From: Ruegeria halocynthiae
GTDB lineage: Bacteria > Pseudomonadota > Alphaproteobacteria > Rhodobacterales > Rhodobacteraceae
NCBI RefSeq assembly: GCF_900106805.1
Contig: NZ_FNNP01000001.1
Span: 744,001-808,000 of the forward strand
Reading direction: 5' to 3'
DNA: 64,000 bases
Position 1 is the first letter of the stretch. Every line of letters starts with the position of its first letter. Both the position numbers and the translations under genes were made by a program. The notes under the pieces were generated by a model. The model saw only the letters and a list, made by a program, of their open reading frames with translations, was not told where the DNA came from and made no database searches. Positions 19,602-28,111 of this stretch are shown here, piece by piece.

Positions 19602-20434
19602 CAGATATCCTGTGCCGGACGTAACTCAGCCATACGCGTCGCCAGCACTTCGAACCGCATGGCCATGATCTCGTACTGGATGGCGTTCAGCAGCTCGTAC
19701 ACCTCTTGCATCAGAGGTTGTTCCAGCGCCACGACATAGGCGTCAACATCCTCGTCCGAGAAGTCCTGATAGGTATAGGCCGCCCCAGCCAAGGCTGACA
19801 GTTGCAGCGCCCGACGCATGTCGGCTTCGTTATGGCGCATCATTTCTCGCAACTTGTCCGCGCTGAGCTGAAGGTCAATGATGCCAGACGCACTCGCCGC
19901 CAGCAAAAACCTTACCTGAATCTCCTGCAGCGCTCGCAGCGAAGTCCCGCTTGCGTCAACGGCTCGGTTCATCCGTTTCAGACTCTCTACACGGGATGAT
20001 CCATCCTTGATCAAGTTCGAAATGATTTCCTGTCCGGCAAGTTGCTTGGCGTCATCATCGTCATCCATATGAGCCGCGTTTTCCGCAACAACCAGTCTTT
20101 GCCCCAGTTCAGAGGCATAGAAGGACACCGCATGGGTCAGCGTTTCGTCGCTGAGCGTCTGCTCAAGGATTGATACGGCGGTTTCGTGCATCAGTGCGGT
20201 ATCGAACACCTCTTCGGTCAGCCGCGCCCAATCCGACCCGAATCCATCGGGATCAACCCCCAGCATCTGCGGAGCCGAGGCAGAGGCCTGTGCAATGCTC
20301 TCAAGTGCGACGTCAAACCCGGTTGTGGTCAGAAAAGCTTCTATCTGATCTCGGCTGGCGGCTTGCGACGGCGGCGCCAAGGCTGCAAGCGCGAGAATGA
20401 GGCCGAAGGCGAACTGGCGTATGTAGTAGGTCAT
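19601..20434 (-). CDS. DUF2059 domain-containing exported protein (copy 1)
   Basis: The 277-residue protein starts at ATG 20434, directly before a signal peptide (MTYYIRQFAFGLILALAALA, then PPSQAAS). The mature part is helical and contains DETLTHAVSFYASELGQRLV, the same pattern as copy 2. An earlier ATG (20488) would add 18 residues and bury the signal peptide. No enzymatic motif is seen. Confidence 0.75.
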   Translation of the reverse strand: MTYYIRQFAFGLILALAALAPPSQAASRDQIEAFLTTTGFDVALESIAQASASAPQMLGVDPDGFGSDWARLTEEVFDTALMHETAVSILEQTLSDETLTHAVSFYASELGQRLVVAENAAHMDDDDDAKQLAGQEIISNLIKDGSSRVESLKRMNRAVDASGTSLRALQEIQVRFLLAASASGIIDLQLSADKLREMMRHNEADMRRALQLSALAGAAYTYQDFSDEDVDAYVVALEQPLMQEVYELLNAIQYEIMAMRFEVLATRMAELRPAQDI

Positions 20435-20508
20435 ACTTATCAGCCTAGGTGTTTTCTGGTCTCTGGCAATGGAAAATCCCGGGATCATCGAATTCCCGAA
20501 TTTTCTGC

Positions 20509-20537
20509 TTGCACCCCTGCCCGTTCCTCACTAAATC
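20509..20537 (+). promoter_or_regulatory. Predicted promoter of the tRNA-Ser gene
   Basis: TTGCAC (20509-20514) and TAAATC (20532-20537) have a 17-base spacer. The -10 box ends 20 bases before the mature tRNA 5' end, which fits a stable-RNA promoter. Confidence 0.6.
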
Positions 20538-20557
20538 CCCCCCTCACAGACCCCCGC

Positions 20558-20647
20558 GGAGAGGTGCCGGAGTGGTCGAACGGGGCGGTCTCGAAAACCG
20601 TTGTGGGTGCAAGCCCACCCAGGGTTCGAATCCCTGTCTCTCCGCCA
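20558..20647 (+). tRNA. tRNA-Ser (anticodon CGA)
   Basis: The acceptor GGAGAGG pairs with TCTCTCC, followed by discriminator G and an encoded CCA. The anticodon stem-loop GCGGT-CTCGAAA-ACCGT gives anticodon CGA (codon UCG). A long variable arm (GTGGGTGCAAGCCCAC) and the T-loop GGTTCGAATCC make it a class II tRNA. The length is 90 bases including CCA. Confidence 0.96.
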
Positions 20648-20848
20648 CAAAACTTTCAATCCTTCAAGGCAGTTTTGACCTTTCGGCCACAGCATTGACC
20701 CGAGATGGCATGATGTTGCCACTGCCTACGCGCCAATCAGCGCAGTGTGGCTTAAACCCGGAATGTGTTTTAAATTCACGGGTTTTCCCCTTGGCATTGG
20801 AGTATTTTACCGCCATCTCGGCGACACATCATTTGAAGGAGACACTCA

Positions 20849-21403
20849 ATGTCGCGTCTATTGCTTATCGTAGCTATCGCCGTAGTCGGTGCTGGCGCCT
20901 ATTATTTTGCCACGAAACCAGATCCCACACCCGCAGAACAGCTTCAATCAGCTGCGGAAGAAGCCTCGGAAGCGGTTGGTGAGGCGGCCTCAGCCGTGCA
21001 AGAGGCCGCAAGCGATGCGGTCGATGCGGCGACCGAACAAGCATCCGAAGCTGCGTCGTCGGTGGCGGATCAGGCCACTGAAGCTGCATCTTCGGTCTCG
21101 GAACAGGCCAGCGACGCTGCGGCATCCTTGACCGAGCAAGCCACTGACGCAGCCTCGGAAGCCGGCGATCAGGTTGCTGCACTTGCGGGTCAGGGGCAGG
21201 AATTGTTCAATTCCTGGGTTCAGGACGGTACGTTGACCGCGCAGAATTTCGACTATGACGCCATGGTCGCATCTGTTCAGGACAGCACGCTGACTCAGGA
21301 AATCAAAACACAGGCCCTAAAGATTATTGACGACATCAAAGCTTCACCTGAGCTGATTGTCGAAAAGATTCAGGACCTGCGCAATTTGCTGACGCAGCAA
21401 TAA
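20849..21403 (+). CDS. Membrane-anchored alanine-rich repeat protein of unknown function
   Basis: The 184-residue protein has an N-terminal hydrophobic anchor (LLLIVAIAVVGAGAYYF, residues 4-20). A long amphipathic Ala/Glu/Ser/Gln-rich helix (about 30-112) contains four 11-residue repeats, and a small C-terminal domain (about 115-184) ends in helical KIQDLRNLLTQQ. The 11-residue periodicity resembles apolipoprotein or LEA-type surface helices. AAGGAGA lies 8 bases before ATG 20849. It may sit at the membrane face on the periplasmic side. No family was recognised. Confidence 0.7.
   Translation: MSRLLLIVAIAVVGAGAYYFATKPDPTPAEQLQSAAEEASEAVGEAASAVQEAASDAVDAATEQASEAASSVADQATEAASSVSEQASDAAASLTEQATDAASEAGDQVAALAGQGQELFNSWVQDGTLTAQNFDYDAMVASVQDSTLTQEIKTQALKIIDDIKASPELIVEKIQDLRNLLTQQ
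21032..21163 (+). repeat. Four in-frame 33-base repeats
   Basis: The units encode TEQASEAASSV, ADQATEAASSV, SEQASDAAASL and TEQATDAASEA. The DNA has diverged more than the protein, so selection appears to keep the 11-residue helical pattern. Confidence 0.75.
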
Positions 21404-21412
21404 ACAAAACTG

Positions 21413-21437
21413 GAACCAGCCCCTTGCGGGCTGGTTC
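21413..21437. terminator. Hairpin after the repeat-protein gene
   Basis: GAACCAGCCC and GGGCTGGTTC form a 10-bp stem with a 5-base loop, 9 bases past the stop. No T-run follows on the plus strand, so termination may be partial. Confidence 0.5.
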
Positions 21438-21610
21438 ATCCCAACCGGGCATCGCGCGATTTCCGTGATCATGCGGCAATATCTGATTGACAGCACACGT
21501 CTCATTTGATTGCCGTTGTGGAATTGAGTTCCAAATTTCAGATCGTTTGTCAGAGAGTTACATTGTTCCGTTAACGGTCTTGTGCTGAACTTGCATCTAA
21601 GAAGGATCGT

Positions 21611-22642
21611 ATGATGACCAATTTGCCTGACACCATGTTTGCAGTTGTTCAGACGCATGACGGATATTCCGGAACTGCGACGGGCCCCACCCTAGAAACC
21701 GCCTCGGATTGGCTGGCGGAAGCTGAGGTGCCATTGCCAAGCCCAGGACCGGGCCAAGTGTTGATCCAATTGCGCACAGCCTCGGTCAACCCTTCCGATA
21801 TCCACTTTATCAAAGGCGAATATGGTCAACCCCGGGTCAAAGGCACTGCAGCCGGTTTCGAGGGATGTGGTGACGTCGTTGCCACCGGCGCCGGAGCGGA
21901 AGCGTTGCAGGGTCAGCGGGTTGCGTTCGTGGCCGCAGGCGCAGGTGCCTGGGCCGAGTATGTCGTGGCACAGGCGCAGATGTGTATTCCGTTACGGCCT
22001 GATATCTCAGACGAAGACGGCGCTGCGCAGATCGTAAACCCGCTGACCGCCATGGCGATGGTCGATATTGCGCGAGATGTCGGTGATGCTTTTGTGGTTT
22101 CTGCTGCTACCAGTCAGTTGGGTAAGCTGATGTGCAGCCTTGGACGGGATCTTGGCCTGAAGCCGATCGCGTTGGTGCGCCGAGCCGATACAGTCGATAC
22201 GCTGATAAGCCTGGGCGCGGCAGAGGTTTTGGTGACCGGTGACCCCGACGCCGCCAGGCAGTTCGCTGACATTAGCGCTAATCTGAAGCCTCGGGTCTTT
22301 CTTGATGCGGTAGCCGACCAGCTTTCGGAACAGATATTTTGCGCGATGCCCAACGGTGCGCGCTGGGTGTGTTACGGTAAACTCAGCTCGGAATTGCCAA
22401 AGCTGACCCAGATGGGACAGCTGATCTTTATGAGTAAACAGATCGAGGGGTTCTGGCTGACGCGCTGGATGATGGAGACCCCACCCGCCGATCAGTTGCG
22501 CGTGGTTGCCGAAGTGCAGGCACGCTTTGCCGATGGACGCTGGAAAACTGACATATCTGAACGGCTTACCCTGCGCGACGTGGTGCAAGGTCTGGCAGAC
22601 GCTCTGAAAAAGAGTGACGGCAAGGTAATTATCACGCCATAG
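21611..22642 (+). CDS. Zinc-independent MDR-family oxidoreductase (quinone-reductase/enoyl-reductase like)
   Basis: This 343-residue medium-chain dehydrogenase/reductase has the GroES-like part with ASVNPSDIHFIKGEYG and a Rossmann part with VVSAATSQLGKLMCSLGRDL. The Cys/His/Glu set for catalytic zinc is absent, as in quinone or 2-enoyl reductases. AAGGA precedes ATG 21611. It lies 42 bases before a HAAT transporter permease gene, so it may act on the compound taken up or on its CoA ester. The exact substrate is unknown. Confidence 0.82.
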   Translation: MMTNLPDTMFAVVQTHDGYSGTATGPTLETASDWLAEAEVPLPSPGPGQVLIQLRTASVNPSDIHFIKGEYGQPRVKGTAAGFEGCGDVVATGAGAEALQGQRVAFVAAGAGAWAEYVVAQAQMCIPLRPDISDEDGAAQIVNPLTAMAMVDIARDVGDAFVVSAATSQLGKLMCSLGRDLGLKPIALVRRADTVDTLISLGAAEVLVTGDPDAARQFADISANLKPRVFLDAVADQLSEQIFCAMPNGARWVCYGKLSSELPKLTQMGQLIFMSKQIEGFWLTRWMMETPPADQLRVVAEVQARFADGRWKTDISERLTLRDVVQGLADALKKSDGKVIITP

Positions 22643-22684
22643 TAGAACAAAGCGCCGGAGGTAACCGGCTGAGGGAGGGTGAGA

Positions 22685-23560
22685 TTGGATAACGCACAGC
22701 TGCTGATCAGCGGGCTGGCGAATGGCTGCGTCTACGGCCTGATCGCACTTGGCTTTGTTCTGATTTACAAAGCGACCGAGGCGGTAAATTTCGCGCAAGG
22801 CGACTTCATGATGCTGGGTGCGTTTGTCACCATCGGTCTGACCAATACCGAATATATGGGCCTTCCCTTCTGGCTAGCGCTGCCGATCTCGCTGGGGATC
22901 ATGGGGGGGCTGGGGTATCTGGTTGATCGGCTGATCATCCGCCGCCTGTTTGGCGAAAGCCAGACTGCCGTTGTGATCCTGACCATCGCTTTGGGGTTTG
23001 TGATCCGGTTTGCCGCCGGGCTGATCTGGGGGCATGAGCCGCAGACATTGCAGAACCCTCTGGCCGGAAAGGAAATCCGGTTCGGTGGGCTTGTGCTGGG
23101 GTTGGAGGATATCGCGGTTATTGTCGTCACCGTCCTGCTGACTTGGGGTCTTTATGTGTTCTTCAGCAAGACCAAGCTGGGGCTCGCCATGCAGGGCGCG
23201 TCTCAGAACCAGTTGGCGGCATATTACATGGGTATCCCGGTCAAACGCGTTCAGGGTTTCATCTGGGCTTTGGCGGGCGTTGTCGCCGGGATCGCCGGAA
23301 TATTGTTTGCTGCCAAGGGGTCCGTTGATCCCACAACTGGCTTGCTTGGAATCAAGGCATTTGCAGCTGCGGTGATTGGTGGGTTCGGCAGCCTGCCTGG
23401 CGCATTGGCCGGAGGTCTGATCGTTGGTGTAATTGAGCCCTTCGCCAGCCGCTACATCGCCGCCGGCTACAGCCAGATCGCACCCTATGCACTGTTACTG
23501 GCCGTTTTGATCTTTCGTCCGCACGGGCTGTTCAGCCAAGTGCGCGTCAAAAAGGTCTGA
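22685..23560 (+). CDS. Branched-chain-amino-acid-type ABC transporter permease (LivH family)
   Basis: This roughly 291-residue membrane subunit has the LivH pattern ISGLANGCVYGLIALGFVLI near the start, then VNFAQGDFMMLGAF and AAVIGGFGSLPGALAGG. It pairs with the next permease. The start is uncertain: TTG 22685 is well spaced from GGGAGGG, while GTG 22679 would lie inside that Shine-Dalgarno. The transporter class carries hydrophobic amino acids but also aromatic acids and other carboxylates. Confidence 0.92.
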   Translation: MDNAQLLISGLANGCVYGLIALGFVLIYKATEAVNFAQGDFMMLGAFVTIGLTNTEYMGLPFWLALPISLGIMGGLGYLVDRLIIRRLFGESQTAVVILTIALGFVIRFAAGLIWGHEPQTLQNPLAGKEIRFGGLVLGLEDIAVIVVTVLLTWGLYVFFSKTKLGLAMQGASQNQLAAYYMGIPVKRVQGFIWALAGVVAGIAGILFAAKGSVDPTTGLLGIKAFAAAVIGGFGSLPGALAGGLIVGVIEPFASRYIAAGYSQIAPYALLLAVLIFRPHGLFSQVRVKKV

Positions 23561-23565
23561 CCACT

Positions 23566-24663
23566 ATGCGGATCATTTTCAAAACCAACTATATGCAGGA
23601 CATTCGTCCTTGGAAGGATGGCTACCAGTTCAGCCTCTATCTGATCCTATTGGCTGCCGTGGCTGCCGCGCCGTGGTGGCTGGATGACTTTTATCTGGGC
23701 GAACTGACCAACGTCCTGATTTGGGCCATAGCGGGTCTTGGCCTGATGATCCTGACGGGCCATACCGGGCAGGCCAGCCTTGGCCACGCTGCGTTTCTGG
23801 CCGTTGGGTGCTATGCGAATGTCATACTGATCGAGACCGGTGTTCCGTTTCTCATCGCTTTCCCACTGGCGGGCCTTTTGACCGGCATCGTGGGCGCGAC
23901 AGTTGCCATACCCGCGCTACGTCTTCACGGCATCTATCTGGCGATCTTTACGCTAGCCTTGTCAGTACTCATGGACGACATCATTGTTCTTGCCGAACCC
24001 ATCACCGGTGGCGTCTCTGGCAAGTATCTGGGCGGTGTCGAAATCTTTGGCCATCTGGTTGATCGATGGGCCACACCGGGTCCGTTCTTCTGGCTGGTGC
24101 TGGCCGTCGCCGTGATCGTGACGCTTGGTTACATCAATCTGCTGCGCGCGCCGCTGGGCCGCAGTTTTATCGCTGTACGAGACTCAGAGGTCTCAGCACA
24201 GGCGATGGGCGTGGATATTGCGCGCACCAAGGCGATCTCTTTCGCATTGTCTTGTGCAGTCACCGGGCTGGCGGGCGCACTGATGGGGATGTTTGCCGGG
24301 GCGTTCAATAACGAGACCTTCAGCGTCGTCATTTCAATCCAATTGCTGATGATGATCGTGATCGGCGGGCTAGGCTCAATCCACGGTGCGTTTCTGGGGG
24401 CGATCGTGATTGGATTCTTGCCGCAGTTCCTTTCTATCTCGAAAGAGTACGCCGCTGCTCTGTTCGGCGGTAGTACGGTCGCCATTCCGGGACTGGAGTT
24501 CGGCATCTTCGGGATGATCCTGATCGCATTCATCCTGTTCGAACCGATGGGTCTCTATGGCCGATGGCTGAAAATCCGAACGTGGTTCGAACTGTTCCCC
24601 TTCTACCGCAAGGATATGTTCAAACGGCAGAAGTCCTACCTCAAGACGGAACGTCTGAGATGA
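23566..24663 (+). CDS. Branched-chain-amino-acid-type ABC transporter permease (LivM family)
   Basis: The 365-residue second permease has the LivM segments GLGLMILTGHTGQASLGHAA, ALRLHGIYLAIFTLALSV and MMIVIGGLGSIHGAFLGA. A short polar N-terminal extension (1-25) and a basic C-terminal tail are present. It starts 5 bases after the LivH-type gene, and its stop overlaps the ATP-binding subunit start (ATGA). Confidence 0.93.
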   Translation: MRIIFKTNYMQDIRPWKDGYQFSLYLILLAAVAAAPWWLDDFYLGELTNVLIWAIAGLGLMILTGHTGQASLGHAAFLAVGCYANVILIETGVPFLIAFPLAGLLTGIVGATVAIPALRLHGIYLAIFTLALSVLMDDIIVLAEPITGGVSGKYLGGVEIFGHLVDRWATPGPFFWLVLAVAVIVTLGYINLLRAPLGRSFIAVRDSEVSAQAMGVDIARTKAISFALSCAVTGLAGALMGMFAGAFNNETFSVVISIQLLMMIVIGGLGSIHGAFLGAIVIGFLPQFLSISKEYAAALFGGSTVAIPGLEFGIFGMILIAFILFEPMGLYGRWLKIRTWFELFPFYRKDMFKRQKSYLKTERLR

Positions 24664-25424
24664 GTTTGCTTGAGTTTGAAAACGTAACGCTCAAATTCGG
24701 CGGCTTGACCGCGGTGGATGATCTGTCCTTCGATGTGCAGCAAGGTGAGGTCTTCGCCATCGTCGGCCCCAACGGAGCTGGCAAATCCACGGTCTTCAAC
24801 TTGATCTCGCGCTTTTATGACCCCTATGCAGGAGCGATCCGATTTGATGATCATGATCTTCTGCGCGTCAAACCCTCGGGCGTCGCAGCCTATGGTGTCG
24901 CGCGAACGTTTCAGAATATCGAACTGTTCGAGCACGCGACCGTTTTGCAGAACCTTCTGGTCGGGCGTCACCGGCACCGCAAAACAAACATGATCTCGGA
25001 AATCCTGTTTATGCCATCAGCACGCAGGCAAGAGATCGAAAGCCGCGAAAGGGTTGAAGAAATCATCGACTTTCTCGACCTTCAGGCCTTCCGTGACAAG
25101 ATGATCTCGGGCCTGCCCTATGGTGTCCGCAAGGTGGTCGAAGTCGCCCGCGCCCTGGCCACCGATCCGAAACTTCTGTTGCTGGATGAGCCCGCCTCGG
25201 GCCTGTCGGTGGAAGAGACCACCGATATGCGCTGGTGGATCGAGGACATCCGGCGGCAAATGGGGATTACGGTGCTGATGGTGGAACACGACATGGGACT
25301 TGTGTCCGGCGTGTCTGACCGGGTTCTTGCGATGGCAGATGGTGCGAAGCTTGCGCTCGGAACCTCGGCAGAGGTCCAGTCCCACCCGGCTGTGATCGAG
25401 GCTTATCTGGGCAAAGCTTCATGA
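24660..25424 (+). CDS. ABC transporter ATP-binding protein (LivG family)
   Basis: This 254-residue ATPase has Walker A GPNGAGKST, a degenerate signature GLPYGVRKVVEVARAL and Walker B LLLLDEPASGLS, followed by the H-loop MVEHDMG. ATG 24660 overlaps the permease stop; an earlier in-frame start would add 32 residues from the permease-coding region. The signature lacks the usual LSGGQ Ser-Gly-Gly, which occurs in some members of this subfamily. Confidence 0.93.
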   Translation: MSLLEFENVTLKFGGLTAVDDLSFDVQQGEVFAIVGPNGAGKSTVFNLISRFYDPYAGAIRFDDHDLLRVKPSGVAAYGVARTFQNIELFEHATVLQNLLVGRHRHRKTNMISEILFMPSARRQEIESRERVEEIIDFLDLQAFRDKMISGLPYGVRKVVEVARALATDPKLLLLDEPASGLSVEETTDMRWWIEDIRRQMGITVLMVEHDMGLVSGVSDRVLAMADGAKLALGTSAEVQSHPAVIEAYLGKAS

Positions 25425-26194
25425 GCCAGCCGATCCTCAGCATTCGCAATATCGAAAGCTTCTATGGCCCGATCATGGCCATTCGCGGCGTATCATTGGA
25501 TGTGCATCCGGGTAAGATCGTCTCGATCCTGGGTGCAAACGGCGCGGGCAAGACAACGCTGATGAAAACCGTCTCGGGCGTGATGGATCCCGAGAAAGGT
25601 ACGATCACATTTGATGGCCAGCAGATACAAGGATCGGAACCTCACAAGGTTGTTCAGAAAGGTATTGTGCATGTGCCCGAAGGGCGCGAGGTATTTCCGC
25701 TTTTGACCGTCGATGAAAATCTGAGTCTCGGGGCATATACCCTTTCTGACAAAGGTCAAATCGATCACGACCGCGATCTGGTCTTCTCATATTTTCCGGT
25801 TCTGAAAGAGCGTCGCACACAAGAGGCCGGGACGCTTTCGGGTGGGCAACAACAAATGCTGGCGATCGGACGCGGCCTTATGGCCAACCCGCGGATCATG
25901 TTGTTGGACGAGCCCTCGCTGGGCCTTTCGCCGCTTCTGGTGCAAGAGATTTTTGGCATCCTCAAACGCCTCAACGACGAACAGAATATGACCATGATGC
26001 TGGTCGAACAGAATGCTAACGCCGCTCTGAAACTCGCCCATCATGGTTATGTGATGGAGATCGGGCGGATCGTCATGGATGGTGCGGCCGAAACGCTGCT
26101 GCTGTCTGAAGACATTCAGAACTTCTATCTGGGCGTTCAGGAAAAAGGTGCGCGGGAAAGCCGCCGCTGGAAACGCAAAAAGACCTGGAGGTGA
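25421..26194 (+). CDS. ABC transporter ATP-binding protein (LivF family)
   Basis: This 257-residue ATPase has Walker A GANGAGKTT, signature LSGGQQQMLAIGRGL, Walker B MLLDEPSLGLSP and the Q-loop region HVPEGREVFP typical of LivF. The C-terminus carries an unusual basic tail (ESRRWKRKKTWR). It overlaps the LivG-type gene by four bases and is followed 5 bases later by the acyl-CoA synthetase gene. Confidence 0.93.
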   Translation: MSQPILSIRNIESFYGPIMAIRGVSLDVHPGKIVSILGANGAGKTTLMKTVSGVMDPEKGTITFDGQQIQGSEPHKVVQKGIVHVPEGREVFPLLTVDENLSLGAYTLSDKGQIDHDRDLVFSYFPVLKERRTQEAGTLSGGQQQMLAIGRGLMANPRIMLLDEPSLGLSPLLVQEIFGILKRLNDEQNMTMMLVEQNANAALKLAHHGYVMEIGRIVMDGAAETLLLSEDIQNFYLGVQEKGARESRRWKRKKTWR

Positions 26195-26199
26195 GCCGG

Positions 26200-28086
26200 A
26201 TGGACACAAACCCCCTGCCCCCTCAGATCACGATCGACGGTGTGCAGTTCAACGCAACGCCGGGTCAGAGACCGTTGCGTGTCGATGGTTGTGTCACGAT
26301 TTGCGAGCTGTTTCAGAAACGCTGCGCTGAGCTGGGATCGCGTACGGCGCATCGCGAAAAGGACTTCGGCATCTGGAAATCCTATTCCTGGGCCGATTAC
26401 TGGCAACACGCCAAGTGGATTGGATTAGCGCTGCGCAAGCTGGGCCTGCAACGTGGCGAGGTTGTCTCGATCCTGTCTGAGGATCGCAAGGAATGGGCGT
26501 GGTTCGATATGGGCATCCAATGCGTTGGGGGAATTGCCTCAGGCGTTTATACGACCGATTCCGCCAGCCAACTGAAATATCTTATCAATGACAGCAGTAG
26601 CCGGTTTCTGATCGTTGAAGACGAAGAGCAGTTGGACAAGTTCCTTGAAACCGAAGACGACCTGCCCGATCTGAGCAAAGTTATCATCCTCGAAGACGAG
26701 GGGCTGCACGATCTGGATCATCCCCGCTGCATGTTGATTGGGGACCTGTACGCCCTGGGCCGTCAGGCAGAAACCGAAGAGCCTGGAGCGTTTGAAGCTG
26801 AAATCGCGCTCGGCACGTCTCAGGATACTGCGCTGCTGGTCTATACTTCCGGCACCACGGGAAAACCCAAGGGCGCGATGCTGAGCAATGAGAACATCAT
26901 GGCCGCGATTGAATCCGGCGCCCACGCCCTGCCCGCACGTGATACAGATGAACAACTGTGCTTTCTGCCGCTCTGCCATATCCTTGAGCGCGACGTGTCA
27001 ATCTATTTCCCCCTGGCATCCAAAAGCACAGTCAATTTCGCGGAAAGCCCCGAGACGGTATTCGCCAACATGCAAGAGGTCTCTCCTAGCACCTTCACCG
27101 CCGTCCCGCGCGTGTGGGAGAAGATTTATTCTCAGGTCCAGTTCATGGAAAATGAGGCCACCCCTACAGGTCGCCTCGCTTTCGCCTGCGCGTTAAAGGC
27201 GGGTATGGCGCGGGCCGAATACATTCTTGCGGGCAAACCGGTCCCAACCGCGGTCGCGCTGCGATTTTTGCTGTGGGACCGGCTTGTTTTACGCAATCTG
27301 CGCCGGATGCTGGGTATGGATCGGTTGCGCCGTGGTGGCTCAGGCGCTGCGCCGATCTCGCCCGAACTGTTAAAATGGTACTGGGCAATAGGTGTGCCGC
27401 TGGTTGAGGGATTTGGGATGACCGAAACCTCGGGCATCGCCGCATTGAACCTTCTGAACGATAATCGTGTCGGTACCGTAGGCCGGCCTGTGCCCGGCAA
27501 TGATCTGCGTATTTCAGAGGATGGAGAAATCCAGATTAAAGGGTTGAACGTGTTTCAAGGTTACTGGCGTAACAACACCAAAACCGCCGAAACCTTCACA
27601 GCCGATGGCTGGCTGCGTACCGGCGACGTGGGGCAGATCGACAATGACGGCTATGTTACAATCACCGGTCGCCTCAAGGATATCATCATCACGACGGGCG
27701 GCAAGAATATCTCACCCGCTGAGATCGAAAGTGGGTTGAAATTCAGCCAGTATATCTCGGATGCAGTCATCGTCGGCGACAGGCGCAAATATCTGACCGC
27801 GTTGATCATGATCGATCAGGAAAACGTCGAGAAATTCGCGCAGGAGCGAAAGATACCCTTCTCAAACTTCGCATCTCTTTGCGCTGCACCCGAAGTGGCG
27901 GCCCTAATCGGGGACGAAGTGACGGCTGTGAACAAGCGTGTCGCAAGGGTCGAGCAGATCAAGGATTTCCGCCTGATCGACGTGCTACTGATCGCCGAAG
28001 ACGAAGAGTTGACCGCAACGATGAAACTGAAGCGCGGGCTGGTGGAACAAAAACACGCACATCTCATTGAAGACATGTACAATTAG
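26200..28086 (+). CDS. AMP-dependent acyl-CoA synthetase (long-chain FadD15-like)
   Basis: This 628-residue ANL-superfamily ligase has the P-loop VYTSGTTGKPKGAML, the adenylate motif GFGMTETSG and the hinge GWLRTGDVGQID, then TTGGKNISPAEIE in the C-terminal domain. It activates a carboxylic acid to its CoA thioester via acyl-AMP. ATG 26200 has a perfect GGAGGTGA 5 bases upstream; GTG 26191 overlaps that signal. Its place among transporter genes suggests that the imported solute is a carboxylate activated on entry. Confidence 0.92.
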   Translation: MDTNPLPPQITIDGVQFNATPGQRPLRVDGCVTICELFQKRCAELGSRTAHREKDFGIWKSYSWADYWQHAKWIGLALRKLGLQRGEVVSILSEDRKEWAWFDMGIQCVGGIASGVYTTDSASQLKYLINDSSSRFLIVEDEEQLDKFLETEDDLPDLSKVIILEDEGLHDLDHPRCMLIGDLYALGRQAETEEPGAFEAEIALGTSQDTALLVYTSGTTGKPKGAMLSNENIMAAIESGAHALPARDTDEQLCFLPLCHILERDVSIYFPLASKSTVNFAESPETVFANMQEVSPSTFTAVPRVWEKIYSQVQFMENEATPTGRLAFACALKAGMARAEYILAGKPVPTAVALRFLLWDRLVLRNLRRMLGMDRLRRGGSGAAPISPELLKWYWAIGVPLVEGFGMTETSGIAALNLLNDNRVGTVGRPVPGNDLRISEDGEIQIKGLNVFQGYWRNNTKTAETFTADGWLRTGDVGQIDNDGYVTITGRLKDIIITTGGKNISPAEIESGLKFSQYISDAVIVGDRRKYLTALIMIDQENVEKFAQERKIPFSNFASLCAAPEVAALIGDEVTAVNKRVARVEQIKDFRLIDVLLIAEDEELTATMKLKRGLVEQKHAHLIEDMYN

Positions 28087-28111
28087 TTAAAGGCTTACAG
28101 GGAGGATAAAG

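Noticed and set aside
20558..20647. tRNA-Ser 3' end as a possible integration site of a mobile element
   Set aside because: No integrase gene or repeated copy of the tRNA 3' end is seen nearby, and the next genes look native.
26200..28086. Acyl-CoA synthetase as DmdB of the DMSP demethylation route
   Set aside because: At 628 residues with long-chain-type motifs it is longer than known DmdB (about 540), and it sits in a transporter unit 30 kb from dmdA.
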